From: Sphaerisporangium rubeum
GTDB lineage: Bacteria > Actinomycetota > Actinomycetes > Streptosporangiales > Streptosporangiaceae
Reading direction: 5' to 3'
Length of the DNA: 64,000 bases
Assembly (NCBI RefSeq): GCF_014207705.1
Contig: NZ_JACHIU010000001.1
Location: forward strand, 1,240,001-1,304,000
Position numbers and translations under genes: made by a program. Below the pieces are notes generated by a model. It did no database searches, was not told where the DNA came from, and saw nothing but the letters and a program-made list of their open reading frames with translations. Numbering within the stretch: the stretch's first letter is position 1; each line of letters begins with the position of its first letter. Below are positions 8,381-17,025 of the stretch, piece by piece.

Positions 8381-9241
8381 ATGCCGGACGCACCCCTGGC
8401 GCTCGCCGTCGCCGCCGGGACGGTGGCCGCGGTGAACCCCTGCGGGTTCGCGCTCCTCCCCGCCTACCTGTCGCTCCTGGTGGCGGGGGACGGCGGCCGC
8501 GGCGCGGCGGTGGGCCGCGCGCTGGCCGCCACCGCGGCGATGACCGCCGGTTTCGTGGCGGTGTTCGGCGTGTTCGGCCTCGTCCTGACACCGGTCGCCG
8601 GCGCCGTGCAGCGGCACCTGCCGTGGGTCACGATCGTCGTCGGCGTCCTGCTGACCGTGCTCGGCATGCTGCTCCTGGCCGGCAGGCGCCTTCCCGGCCT
8701 CGGCACGCTCGTGTCACGCGGCCCGGCCGTCGGCCCCTCCCCGCTCTCGATGGCGCTGTTCGGCATGTCGTACGCGGTGGCGTCCCTGTCGTGCACCGTG
8801 GGCCCGTTCCTCGCCATCGTCGTGACCAGCTTCCGCGCCGGTTCCCTCGTCTCCGGCGTGGCCCTCTTCGTGGCGTACGCCGCCGGCATGGGCCTGACCG
8901 TCGCCGTGGCCGCGCTCGCCGTGGCCCTGGCCCGCGACGGCCTGCTGCGCCGCGTGCGCCGCGCGTCCCCCGTGCTGTCCCGCCTAGGCGGCGCGCTCCT
9001 CGTCCTCGCCGGCGCCTACGTCGCCTGGTACGGCTGGTACGAGATCCGTCTCTTCAACGGCGCAACCACCACCGACCCCGTGATCACCACCGCCACGTCC
9101 GTACAACGCCGCCTGTCCGAACTCCTCGACCACACCGGCCCCGCCGCCATAGCGGCGGCCTTCGCCGTCCTCCTCACCGCCGCCGCCTTGCTCTGGCAGT
9201 CCCACCGCCGCCGACGTTCCCGCACGACCGGCTCCGGCTGA
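8381..9241 (+). CDS. CcdA/DsbD-beta-like cytochrome c biogenesis membrane protein
   Basis: A 286-aa polytopic membrane protein that passes reducing equivalents from cytoplasmic thioredoxin to exported thiol proteins. The two redox cysteines are seen in the characteristic settings VNPCGFALLPAYLSLL (helix 1) and VASLSCTVGPF (helix 4). ATG 8381 begins MPDAPLALAVAAGTV directly before the first helix. It pairs with the TlpA-like lipoprotein upstream. The 98-bp gap between them has short GC-rich repeats of the phrase ATGCCGGAC. Confidence 0.88.
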   Translation: MPDAPLALAVAAGTVAAVNPCGFALLPAYLSLLVAGDGGRGAAVGRALAATAAMTAGFVAVFGVFGLVLTPVAGAVQRHLPWVTIVVGVLLTVLGMLLLAGRRLPGLGTLVSRGPAVGPSPLSMALFGMSYAVASLSCTVGPFLAIVVTSFRAGSLVSGVALFVAYAAGMGLTVAVAALAVALARDGLLRRVRRASPVLSRLGGALLVLAGAYVAWYGWYEIRLFNGATTTDPVITTATSVQRRLSELLDHTGPAAIAAAFAVLLTAAALLWQSHRRRRSRTTGSG

Positions 9242-9246
9242 CCGGC

Positions 9247-10146
9247 TCAGGACGACTCGTCGGCCACGATCCGTTCCAGGGTGCGCCGTCCCATTCCGCT
9301 CATCGCCGGGTTGCTGTCGACGTAGTACCAGACGGCACCCATGGCCTGTTCGAAGGCCCACGCCTTGCCTCGCCGCCATTCGTGCTCGCCGCACCCCAGT
9401 AGCCGGCGCAGTTCGAGCCGCGGCCCGGTCTCGAGCAGGTGCCACGCGCTCACGAGGTCGAGCGCCGGGTCGGCCGGGCCGAAGCCGCCGCCGTCGAGCA
9501 CGCCGGCCAGCCGGCCGCCGGAGACGAGGACGTTCCCCGGGATCAGATCGCCGTGCGTCATCACGTCGGGCCCCGCGCGCGGCACATCCCGCAGGGCTTG
9601 CCACGTGCGGCGCAGCGCGGGTACGTCGAGCAGGTGCTCGCTGCGCTCGAAGCAGGTCTCCATCCAGGCGTCATGGGACCGCAGGTCACCTCCCCGGCCC
9701 GTACCGGCGAACGTACGGCCACCGGTGCCGGCGGCACGCAACTCGCCGATGAGACCGGCCAGGTCGTGAGCGAACGCGACCGATCCGCCGGGGTCCTCGT
9801 CGGCCGCGACGACACCAGGCAGCCACGTCTGCACGGCCCACGGCAGTGGATACCCCGCACCGGGCTCCCCGAGCGCGACCGGTTCAGGAGTGGCGAACCG
9901 CGTGCACGCCGCCAGCTCGCGCGCGGCCTCCGCCTCGGCCGCCAGCAGCCGCCGCGTCTCACCGGCGTCCCCCGGCCGCAACGGGAACCGTGCCGCGAAC
10001 CGCTCACCGATACGGAAGATGGCGTTGACCGTCCCCGGCCCCGCGACCCGCCGGACCGGCAGCGCACGCCACTCGGGAAACCGCTGGTCGACCAGAGCCC
10101 GCACGGTCTCCACCGTCACGGTCAACTGGCCCGCGTGCATCTCCAC
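9247..10146 (-). CDS. APH-family phosphotransferase (aminoglycoside/macrolide kinase-like)
   Basis: A 299-aa kinase-fold protein. The catalytic loop is THGDLIPGNVLV. The metal-binding element that is usually D-x-E/D reads GVLDGGGFGPADPALDL, keeping the first Asp. Upstream, AARFPLRP and the AEAEAARELA helix fit the N-lobe. The family includes antibiotic kinases but also many kinases of unknown substrate, so resistance is only a possibility. An in-frame Met two residues in is an alternative start. Confidence 0.82.
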   Translation of the reverse strand: MEMHAGQLTVTVETVRALVDQRFPEWRALPVRRVAGPGTVNAIFRIGERFAARFPLRPGDAGETRRLLAAEAEAARELAACTRFATPEPVALGEPGAGYPLPWAVQTWLPGVVAADEDPGGSVAFAHDLAGLIGELRAAGTGGRTFAGTGRGGDLRSHDAWMETCFERSEHLLDVPALRRTWQALRDVPRAGPDVMTHGDLIPGNVLVSGGRLAGVLDGGGFGPADPALDLVSAWHLLETGPRLELRRLLGCGEHEWRRGKAWAFEQAMGAVWYYVDSNPAMSGMGRRTLERIVADESS

Positions 10147-10195
10147 GCCGAAGAGCGTTCCGCGCCTCGGTCCGCTCTCGCAACGTCTTTTCGGC

Positions 10196-11182
10196 TCAGC
10201 GGACGACGATCACATGCTCTCCCCGCACCGTCAGTTCGCCGATCACCGTGGCCCCCGGCACCTCGCCGGCGATCAGCAGGCCGCCGGAGGTCTGCGCGTC
10301 GGCCAGCAGGAGCATCGTCTCCTCGTCGGCGTCGCCGGTGAGGTGAGGGGTGACCCAGTCGAGGTTGCGGCGGGTTCCGCCGGGGACGTAGCCGGCGCGG
10401 ACGGCTTCGCGTGCGCCGTCGAGCAGGGGGACGGCGGAGGGGTCGAGCACGGCGGTGACGCCGGAGGCGCGGGCCAGTTTGAACAGGTGGCCGAGGAGGC
10501 CGAAGCCGGTGACGTCGGTGGCGCAGCGGACGCCGGCGGTCACCGCGGCTTCGGCGGCGTCGGCGTTGAGACGGGTCATGGTCGCGACGGCCTCGGGGAA
10601 GACCTCGCCGGTCGCCTTGTGCCGGTTGTTGAGGACGCCGAGGCCGAGGGGCTTGGTCACCGACAGCGGGAGGCCGGGACGGCCGGCGTCGTTGCGCATG
10701 AGCTTCGCGGGGTCGGCGAGGCCGGTGACGGCCATGCCGTACTTCGGCTCCTGGTCGGTGACGCTGTGGCCGCCGGCGACGTGGCAGCCGGCGAGCGCGG
10801 CCACCTCGGCGCCGCCGCGCAGGACCTCGCGGGCCAGGTCGTACGGCAGGGTCTCGCGGGGCCAGCACAGCAGGTTGAGTGCCATCAGGGGACGGCCACC
10901 CATGGCGTACACGTCGGAGAGCGCGTTGGCGGCGGCGATGCGTCCCCAGTCGTACGGGTCGTCCACCACGGGGGTGAAGAAGTCGGCGGTGCTCACCACG
11001 GCCGTGCCGCGCTCGATGCGGACCACGGCGGCGTCGTCCCCGGTGTCGAGCCCGACGAGCAACTCACCTGACGGGTCGTCCGGGGTGGTGAGCCCCATGC
11101 CGGCGAGGACGTCCTCCAGTTCCCCCGGGGGGATCTTGCACGCGCAGCCGCCGCCTTGAGCGTATTGAGTCAACCTCAGCAT
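10196..11182 (-). CDS. selD: Selenide, water dikinase (selenophosphate synthetase)
   Basis: A 328-aa enzyme making selenophosphate from selenide and ATP, the selenium donor for Sec-tRNA formation. The glycine-rich N-terminal active-site loop reads GGGCACK; Cys13 and Lys16 correspond to the catalytic Cys/Lys of E. coli SelD, so this is a Cys form, not a selenoprotein. Other landmarks are STADFFTPVVDDPYDWG, ANALSDVYAMGG and DVTGFGLLGHL. It is divergent from selA with only 47 bp between the starts, so a shared bidirectional promoter is likely. Confidence 0.96.
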   Translation of the reverse strand: MLRLTQYAQGGGCACKIPPGELEDVLAGMGLTTPDDPSGELLVGLDTGDDAAVVRIERGTAVVSTADFFTPVVDDPYDWGRIAAANALSDVYAMGGRPLMALNLLCWPRETLPYDLAREVLRGGAEVAALAGCHVAGGHSVTDQEPKYGMAVTGLADPAKLMRNDAGRPGLPLSVTKPLGLGVLNNRHKATGEVFPEAVATMTRLNADAAEAAVTAGVRCATDVTGFGLLGHLFKLARASGVTAVLDPSAVPLLDGAREAVRAGYVPGGTRRNLDWVTPHLTGDADEETMLLLADAQTSGGLLIAGEVPGATVIGELTVRGEHVIVVR

Positions 11183-11229
11183 GATCGAATCATTGCGCGC
11201 TCACCGCGATTGCGATATCCCGATAAATC

Positions 11230-12516
11230 GTGACTGATCATCGTCGGCAGATTCCACGGACCGATGCCGTGCTGGACGACCCCCGCCTCGCGCCGTTCGT
11301 CCTGCGGATGGGGAGGGACCGGGTGAAGGCGGCCGTCAACGCCGCGCAGCGAAAAGCCAGGAACGGCGAGATAAGACCCTCCGACGTCCGCGACGAGACG
11401 CTGCGCGCGCTGCCGGGTGACGCGCCACGCCAGGTGATCAACGCCACCGGTGTGCTCCTGCACACCAACCTCGGCCGCGCGCCGCTGTCCACGGCCGCGC
11501 TCGACGCGATCCGCGTCGCCGGCGGCACCACCGACGTCGAGTTCGACGTCGGCACCGGCCGCCGGGGCAGGCGCGGCGGGGCCGCGCTCGCGGCGCTCGC
11601 GCACGCCGTACCGGACGCCGAGGCGGTGCACGTGGTCAACAACAACGCCGCCGCGCTGGTGCTGGCCGCGACCGCGCTGGCCCGGGACCGCGAGATCGTC
11701 ATCAGCCGCGGCGAACTGGTCGAGATCGGCGACGGCTTCCGCCTGCCGGAGCTGCTGGAGTCCACCGGCGCACGGCTGCGCGAGGTCGGCACCACCAACC
11801 GGACGTCGGTGGCCGACTACGCCGCCGCGATCGGCCCGCGTACCGGGTTCGTGCTGAAGGTCCATCCCTCGAACTACCGGATCGAGGGATTCGCCGCCAC
11901 ACCGTCCGTCGGCGAGCTGGCGGGTCTCGGCGTCCCGCTGGTCGGCGACATCGGCTCGGGGCTGCTCGCGCCTGAGCCGCTCCTGCCGGACGAGCCGGAC
12001 GCGGCGACGTGGCTGCGCGCCGGCGCCGACCTGGTCACGGCCAGCGGCGACAAACTGCTCGGCGGCCCCCAGTGCGGCCTGCTGCTCGGCCGCGCCGGAC
12101 CGGTGGAGACCGTGCGCAGGCATCCGGTGGCCCGCGCGCTGCGCGTCGACAAACTGACCCTGGCCGCCTTGACCGCCACACTCGTCCACACCGCCAACCC
12201 CACACGTGACGCGCTGCGCGCCGACCCCGCGCAGTTGCGCCGCCGCGCCGGCGCGCTGGTCGTACGGCTCGCCGCGGCCGGGGTGAAGGCCGAGGCCGTG
12301 GACACCGGGGCCGCGGTCGGCGGCGGCGGCGCGCCAGGCGTCGAGCTGCCGAGCGCGGCGGTCGCCGTGGACGGGGCCCTGGCCGGGCCGCTGCGCCTCG
12401 GGTCGCCGTCGGTGGCAGGCAGAGTCGAAGGCGGACGCTGCCTGCTCGACCTGCGGGCCGTCGCGCCGCAACAGGACGAGGACCTGCTCGCCGCGGTGGT
12501 GGCCGCGTGCTCGTGA
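11230..12516 (+). CDS. selA: L-seryl-tRNA(Sec) selenium transferase
   Basis: A 428-aa PLP enzyme that converts seryl-tRNA(Sec) to selenocysteinyl-tRNA(Sec). Conserved blocks are INATGVLLHTNLGRAPLS, RGELVEIGDGFRLPELL and the PLP-lysine region TASGDKLLGGPQ (Lys275). The GTG at 11230 is the start used here. The 3' end overlaps selB by 10 nt, so the two are translationally coupled. Confidence 0.96.
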   Translation: MTDHRRQIPRTDAVLDDPRLAPFVLRMGRDRVKAAVNAAQRKARNGEIRPSDVRDETLRALPGDAPRQVINATGVLLHTNLGRAPLSTAALDAIRVAGGTTDVEFDVGTGRRGRRGGAALAALAHAVPDAEAVHVVNNNAAALVLAATALARDREIVISRGELVEIGDGFRLPELLESTGARLREVGTTNRTSVADYAAAIGPRTGFVLKVHPSNYRIEGFAATPSVGELAGLGVPLVGDIGSGLLAPEPLLPDEPDAATWLRAGADLVTASGDKLLGGPQCGLLLGRAGPVETVRRHPVARALRVDKLTLAALTATLVHTANPTRDALRADPAQLRRRAGALVVRLAAAGVKAEAVDTGAAVGGGGAPGVELPSAAVAVDGALAGPLRLGSPSVAGRVEGGRCLLDLRAVAPQQDEDLLAAVVAACS

Positions 12517-14207
12517 TCGCGACGGCGGGCCACGTCGACCACGGCAAGTCGTCCCTGCTGCGCGCGCTGACCGGCATGGAGCCCGACCGCTGGGAGGAGG
12601 AACGCCGCCGCGGGCTGACCATCGACCTCGGCTTCGTGTGGACCGGCGGGCTCGCCTTCGTGGACGTGCCGGGCCACGAGCGGTTCGTCGCCAACATGCT
12701 CGCCGGCGTCGGCCCCGCGCCTGCGGTGCTGTTCGTGGTGGCCGCCGACGCGGGGTGGGCCGTGCAGTCCGAGGAGCACCTTGACATCATCGACGCGCTC
12801 GGCATCTCGTGCGGTGTGCTCGCGGTCACCCGCGCCGACCTCGCCGACCCCGCGCCGGCCATGGCGGACTGCCGCGAACGGCTCGCCGGCACCGGCCTGG
12901 CGGACGTGCCGGTGGTCGCGGTCAGCGCGGTCACCGGCCAGGGCCTCCCCGAGCTGCGCGCGGCGCTGACGGCGCTCGCGCCACCGGAGCCCGCGCCGGA
13001 GGCGGACGTGCGCCTCTGGATCGACCGGGTCTTCACCGTCGAGGGACGCGGGACCGTCGTCACCGGGACGCTCGGCGCGGGGACGATCAGGACCGGTGAC
13101 CGGCTCCGCCTGGGGAGCGGCGACGTGCGCGTCCGCGGCCTGCACAGCCTCCAGCGCGCTCGCGACGAGGTCACCGGCCCCGCCAGGGTCGCGGTGAACC
13201 TGCGCGGCGGCGACCGGCCCCGCCGGGGGGACGCGCTGGTGGCACCGGGGAAGTGGCTCGACGTGACGGTGGCCGACATCCGGTTCACCGGCGAGGACCG
13301 GCCGCCTGAGCACGTCATCTGGCACATCGGGACCGCGGCGGAACCCGCGCGGCTGCGTCCGCTCGGCGACGACACCGCACGCGTGACGCCGGCCAGGAGG
13401 CTGCCGCTGCGCGCCGGCGACCGCGCGCTGCTCCGCGATCCCGGCAGCCGCCGCGTGTGGCGTGCGGACGTGCTCGACGTACGGCCCCCCGAGCTGCGCC
13501 GCAGAGGAGCCGCGAAGGCCCGCGCCGCCGAGCTGGCCGGCCTGCGCGGGGCCCCCGACGGTACGGCCGAGCTGCGGCGGCGGGGTCTCGCCAGGCGCGG
13601 CGAGCTGGCCGCCATGGGGGCTCCGGTGACGATCGAACCCGTCGCGGGGGAGTGGGTGGCCGATCCGGCGCACTGGGAGGCGCTGCGGGTACGGCTCGTG
13701 GAGATCGTGACCGCGCGCACCGCGCGCGACCCGGCGGACCCGGGGATGGCCGTGGAGGAGGTCCGGCAGGCGCTCGGCCTGCCGGACCTCGCGCTGGTGC
13801 GCGCGCTGGCCGAGGGGACCACGCTGCGGCGGGTACGCGGCCGGCTGACGGCCGCGCCGCCGGCGCTCGCTCCGGGGATCGGCGAGCTGCGGCGGGGCTG
13901 GGCCGCCGAGCCGTTCGCCGCGCCGGACGCCGACCGGCTCGCGGCGCTCGGCCTGGACGCGCGGGCCCTGGCGGCGGCGGAGGCGGCCGGAGCACTGGTG
14001 CGCCTGGCCCCCGGTGTCGTGCTGCCACCCGGCGCGGTGGAGGCGGCGGCCGGTGTGCTCGCGCGGCTGCCTCAGCCGTTCACGGCGGCGGACGCGCGGG
14101 TCGCGCTCGGCACGTCCCGCCGGGTGGTCATCCCGCTGCTCGAACACCTCGACCGGGTGGGGGTCACGAGGCGGACGGACACGTCGCTCCGGGAAATACC
14201 GTCATAG
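12507..14207 (+). CDS. selB: Selenocysteine-specific translation elongation factor
   Basis: A 566-aa GTPase that brings Sec-tRNA(Sec) to UGA codons marked by a SECIS hairpin. The G domain has G1 GHVDHGKSSLL, G2 RRGLTIDLGF, G3 DVPGHERF and the G4-like TRAD. Domains II/III follow (RGTVVTGTLGAGTI). The C-terminal third has the winged-helix repeats that bind SECIS RNA, ending in the typical HLDRVGVTRR. The GTG start overlaps the selA stop. It is shorter than the 614 aa of E. coli SelB but complete in layout. Confidence 0.96.
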   Translation: MLVIATAGHVDHGKSSLLRALTGMEPDRWEEERRRGLTIDLGFVWTGGLAFVDVPGHERFVANMLAGVGPAPAVLFVVAADAGWAVQSEEHLDIIDALGISCGVLAVTRADLADPAPAMADCRERLAGTGLADVPVVAVSAVTGQGLPELRAALTALAPPEPAPEADVRLWIDRVFTVEGRGTVVTGTLGAGTIRTGDRLRLGSGDVRVRGLHSLQRARDEVTGPARVAVNLRGGDRPRRGDALVAPGKWLDVTVADIRFTGEDRPPEHVIWHIGTAAEPARLRPLGDDTARVTPARRLPLRAGDRALLRDPGSRRVWRADVLDVRPPELRRRGAAKARAAELAGLRGAPDGTAELRRRGLARRGELAAMGAPVTIEPVAGEWVADPAHWEALRVRLVEIVTARTARDPADPGMAVEEVRQALGLPDLALVRALAEGTTLRRVRGRLTAAPPALAPGIGELRRGWAAEPFAAPDADRLAALGLDARALAAAEAAGALVRLAPGVVLPPGAVEAAAGVLARLPQPFTAADARVALGTSRRVVIPLLEHLDRVGVTRRTDTSLREIPS

Positions 14208-14296
14208 GTCTTGAGGATGCCGTTCAAGGCATATTTCACAGAGTGCTATGAAATTCAATAAGTGAAAAAAGATCAAGATCTTGGTACCTTGCCGGT

Positions 14297-14389
14297 GGAG
14301 ACGTCCAGGTGCCTGGTGGCCCTCCTGGTCTTCAAAACCGGTGGCGCCGAGGATCTCGGCGCGGCGGGTTCGATTCCCGTCCGTCTCCG
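14297..14389 (+). tRNA. selC: tRNA-Sec (anticodon UCA)
   Basis: A 93-nt cloverleaf with the hallmarks of tRNA-Sec: anticodon TCA (14332-14334) in loop CTTCAAA, a very long variable arm (GCGCCGAG-GAT-CTCGGCGC, 8-bp stem), T arm GCGGG-TTCGATT-CCCGT, and an extended acceptor stem GGAGACGT against CCGTCTCC with one mismatch at its base. The discriminator is G and CCA is not encoded. It lies 90 bp after selB. Confidence 0.95.
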
Positions 14390-14464
14390 CTGCCTGTCGT
14401 GAGCACCGATCCCCTTGACATGAGGTTGTTCGCCAACCAACTCGTGAGGTCGGCTGGAATTCGC

Positions 14465-15214
14465 ATGAGATTTCTCCTGCTCGGGCACTTCGAGATCCAT
14501 CGGCCGGACGGCGGGCTCCTCGCCGTCACCAGGATCAAGCACCGTCAACTGCTCGCACTCCTGCTGCTCGACGCGCCGCACGCGGTCTCGACCGACCGCT
14601 GCATCGCCACCCTCTGGGGGGAACAGGCCCCGGCGTCGGCACGCAGGAACCTGCAGACGTACGTCGCGGACCTCCGCAAAGGCCTCACCTGCTCCGGCGT
14701 GGCCATCGAGACCGTGCCGGGTGGGTACCGGGTGACGGACGTCGCCGACCGCCTCGACCTGTCGGCGTTCGAGTCCAAACGGTCGGAAGCCGCGATGGCC
14801 GCGAGCGCGCGTGACGACGCGGCGGCCGTGCGTACGCTCAGGGACGCGCTGGTGCTGTGGCGCGGCTCGGCGCTGCAGGACCTCGCCGACAGCTCCGAAG
14901 CGCTGCGGAACGCCGCGCTCCAGCTCAACGAGCGCCGCATGGCGGCGGTGAGCGACTACGCGGCCGGATGCGTGCGGCTCGGCGCGTACGAGGAGGCCAT
15001 CGACCAGTTACGGCTCGCCGTCACCTGGGCCCCGCTGCGGGAGGACCTGCGCGCTCAGCTGATGCTGGCGCTGCACAAGAGCGGCCGGCGGGCCGACGCG
15101 CTGCTCGCCTACCACGAATGCCGGGCCGCGATGGTCGAACGGATCGGCGTCGGGCCGTCCCAGACGCTGACGACCCTGTACGACCGGATCCTGATGGAGG
15201 ACCAGAGCCTGTAG
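14465..15214 (+). CDS. SARP-family transcriptional activator (DnrI-like, no ATPase domain)
   Basis: A 249-aa regulator: an OmpR-like winged helix (MRFLLLGHFEIHRPDGG to about residue 95) followed by a BTAD domain (about 100-245) with ALVLWRGSALQDLADS and AYHECRAAMVERIGVGPS. I chose ATG 14465 because the conserved SARP start begins there; an in-frame ATG at 14420 adds 15 unconserved residues. It sits between tRNA-Sec and the Mau-like cluster, on the same strand as both, and is a plausible activator of that cluster. Confidence 0.87.
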   Translation: MRFLLLGHFEIHRPDGGLLAVTRIKHRQLLALLLLDAPHAVSTDRCIATLWGEQAPASARRNLQTYVADLRKGLTCSGVAIETVPGGYRVTDVADRLDLSAFESKRSEAAMAASARDDAAAVRTLRDALVLWRGSALQDLADSSEALRNAALQLNERRMAAVSDYAAGCVRLGAYEEAIDQLRLAVTWAPLREDLRAQLMLALHKSGRRADALLAYHECRAAMVERIGVGPSQTLTTLYDRILMEDQSL

Positions 15215-15312
15215 AACCGGCGATGTGGCGGCCGTATGGCGGCTGTGTGGTGATCGTGGGGATCGATCGATGACGCTGAGGCGGGAACCCACGAATCACT
15301 AGGAGTGATGCC

Positions 15313-15981
15313 ATGCCGGCACGAACCCCCGACGGCCGCACCCTGATGGTCGACAGCCCCCAGCCGTTCACCATGGGCTGGAGCTACATGGTCTGGGCCT
15401 ACGGCGCGGACGGCAACTTCCGCTTCCACACCGCGGCCGCCGGAGCGCGGGAACTCATCTCGCGCCAGCTCGGCGAGTACGACCGGTTCACCGTGCGCGA
15501 GGTCTCCTGGAACGGAGCCCGGCTGGTGTCGCACGAGGACCCCGCGAACGGCGGGACCACGATGCTGTGGATCGGCCCGCACCACGAGATCTACACCTAC
15601 GTCCCCGGCGTGAACGTCGCCTTCGAGGCGTTCATGGGCCTGCTCTCCGGCTTCGAGATCGACGACGCTCCTGACGGGGTCGTCCTCGCGCCTCGGCCCG
15701 GCTCGGCCACGCGGCTCACCAACCTGCTCGCGTTCAACACGCTACGAGACGTGTGCTCGGTCCAGGTGAACCCCGTGGCCGACCTGCCGGCGCCTGGCGG
15801 CACCGGCAAGCGGGTGCGCGGCGGCTCGCTGTGGAAGCTCGACGAGCGGCGCGCGGACGGCAAGGTCCTGCGGTCGGCCATCATCGTCAACGAGACGACG
15901 ACCGCCACCCTCGTCGCACGGCGGGCCGACGACCCGGGCTTCGCGGCCGTCGCCGACTCCATCAAGTTCAAGCTCAACTGA
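15313..15981 (+). CDS. Conserved-looking hypothetical protein, first gene of the Mau-like cluster
   Basis: A 222-aa protein I do not recognise. It starts MPARTPDGRTLMVDSPQPF with AGGAG 7 nt upstream and has no signal peptide or clear membrane segment. It is rich in beta-strand-like stretches (WSYMVWAYG, TMLWIGPHHEIYTYVPG, GSLWKLDERRADG) and ends IKFKLN. One Cys (DVCSVQV) is present. The next gene starts 5 bp after its stop, so it belongs to the operon with the MauD-, MauA- and MauE-like genes. Function unknown. Confidence 0.75.
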   Translation: MPARTPDGRTLMVDSPQPFTMGWSYMVWAYGADGNFRFHTAAAGARELISRQLGEYDRFTVREVSWNGARLVSHEDPANGGTTMLWIGPHHEIYTYVPGVNVAFEAFMGLLSGFEIDDAPDGVVLAPRPGSATRLTNLLAFNTLRDVCSVQVNPVADLPAPGGTGKRVRGGSLWKLDERRADGKVLRSAIIVNETTTATLVARRADDPGFAAVADSIKFKLN

Positions 15982-15986
15982 CGGCC

Positions 15987-16496
15987 ATGCAGAACGTCGT
16001 CAACTCCCTGGCCGTGTTCGCGTTCCTCGGCATGGTCATCGCGCTGTTCGCCATCTCCGCACTGCTGCGTACCGTGCGGGAACTACGGCAGGCGGTGCTC
16101 GCCACCCCCGTCCCCGCGACCCCGGCCGTACGCAGGATCGCGCGCTTCCAGTCACCCGACGAGCGGCCGACGTACGTCCTGGTCGTGACCGAGCAGTGCC
16201 TGAGCTGCCGTGAACGCGCCGCGCACCTGGCCGTCATCCCACCCGGCCTCCTCCAGGGCCACCTGACGCTGCTCGGCTCGACCGACGCCGGCGCGCGGTG
16301 GGTCCACGGCGCCGACCACATCACCGTCGTCGCCGACGCCGAGCTGCTCGGCGCCGTCGCCGTCGGCGCCACCCCGTCGCTGGTGAAGTACGCCGCCGAC
16401 GGCACCGAGGAATGGCGCCGCGTCGTCGGGTCCGACGGGGACCTGGAGCGGCTCCTCGGCGTGACCGAATCGTCGAACGTCCCGAACGTGAGGTGA
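15987..16496 (+). CDS. Membrane-anchored thioredoxin-like protein (MauD-like)
   Basis: A 169-aa protein with an N-terminal membrane anchor (about residues 8-28) and an outward-facing thioredoxin-like domain. The putative redox motif is EQCLSCRER (Cys71, Cys74) after the strand TYVLVVT. ALLGAVAVGATPSLVKY-like sequence near the end supplies the cis-Pro strand (GATPSLV). MauD proteins help form or protect the disulfides of the methylamine dehydrogenase light chain, and the next gene encodes a Cys-rich exported protein of that style. No extended Mau catalytic genes are seen here. Confidence 0.72.
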   Translation: MQNVVNSLAVFAFLGMVIALFAISALLRTVRELRQAVLATPVPATPAVRRIARFQSPDERPTYVLVVTEQCLSCRERAAHLAVIPPGLLQGHLTLLGSTDAGARWVHGADHITVVADAELLGAVAVGATPSLVKYAADGTEEWRRVVGSDGDLERLLGVTESSNVPNVR

Positions 16497-16500
16497 ACGC

Positions 16501-17022
16501 ATGACCATCAACTCGATCGACTACTGGTCCGACGTGCCGTCGGCGGAGGACGACGACACCCCGTCGTCCCCGGGGCCGCGGCGCGCGGCGTGGCCGAAGG
16601 TGTCCCGCCGCACGATGTTCAAATCGGTCGGCGTGCTCGGCGGCGCGCTCGCGCTGAACGTCGTCGGGGCCCTGCCTCCGGCACGGCTCAAGGGTGCCTC
16701 GGCGACCGTGGGGAACGAGTACGGCAACTGCGGCGACCCTGGGTACAACAACTGGACCGGCTACAAGGACGGCACCACCCAGACCGCCTGCGTCGGCGCG
16801 CCGTACTCCAGCGGCTACTGCGGCAGCGACGGCTGGTTCCGCACCGACGGCAACTCCTACTCGTACTACACCCCCGTCAAGGCCTGCGGCGAAGGCAGCG
16901 CCACCAAGAAGAACGCATGGCGCTGGACCTACAGCGGCACGCCGTACCGCTGCGCCGACGGCACCTTCACGGTGTACGGGGCCGGCACCACGTTCTACAT
17001 CTGCTCACGGGCGAACCCCTGA
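16501..17022 (+). CDS. TAT-exported Cys-rich protein resembling methylamine dehydrogenase light chain (MauA-like)
   Basis: A 173-aa protein with a long N-terminal stretch, a twin-arginine signal (SRRTMFK, residues 35-41, followed by a hydrophobic run to about 60) and a small exported domain. That domain holds six Cys (77, 97, 107, 129, 151, 168), several Trp and the ending TTFYICSRANP, reminiscent of the disulfide-rich, Trp-quinone MauA subunit. Overall similarity is weak and no heavy-chain gene is nearby, so calling it an amine dehydrogenase subunit would be too strong. TAT export implies folding before export. Confidence 0.68.
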   Translation: MTINSIDYWSDVPSAEDDDTPSSPGPRRAAWPKVSRRTMFKSVGVLGGALALNVVGALPPARLKGASATVGNEYGNCGDPGYNNWTGYKDGTTQTACVGAPYSSGYCGSDGWFRTDGNSYSYYTPVKACGEGSATKKNAWRWTYSGTPYRCADGTFTVYGAGTTFYICSRANP

Positions 17023-17025
17023 CCG

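Noticed and set aside
9247-10146. Definite aminoglycoside resistance gene
   Set aside because: Only the general APH fold is seen; many family members phosphorylate other small molecules, and no producer cluster is adjacent.
10196-11182. SelD itself as a selenoprotein
   Set aside because: The catalytic position is a TGC cysteine codon (GGGCACK), not TGA.
12035-13822. Long minus-strand frame opposite selA/selB
   Set aside because: Ser/Arg/Pro-rich antisense shadow; the plus strand encodes clear SelA and SelB.
15979-15981. Other TGA stops in the Mau-like cluster as possible Sec codons
   Set aside because: Frames beyond these stops lose codon bias at once and collide with properly started next genes; only the TGA at 17185 is followed by a long coding-like frame.
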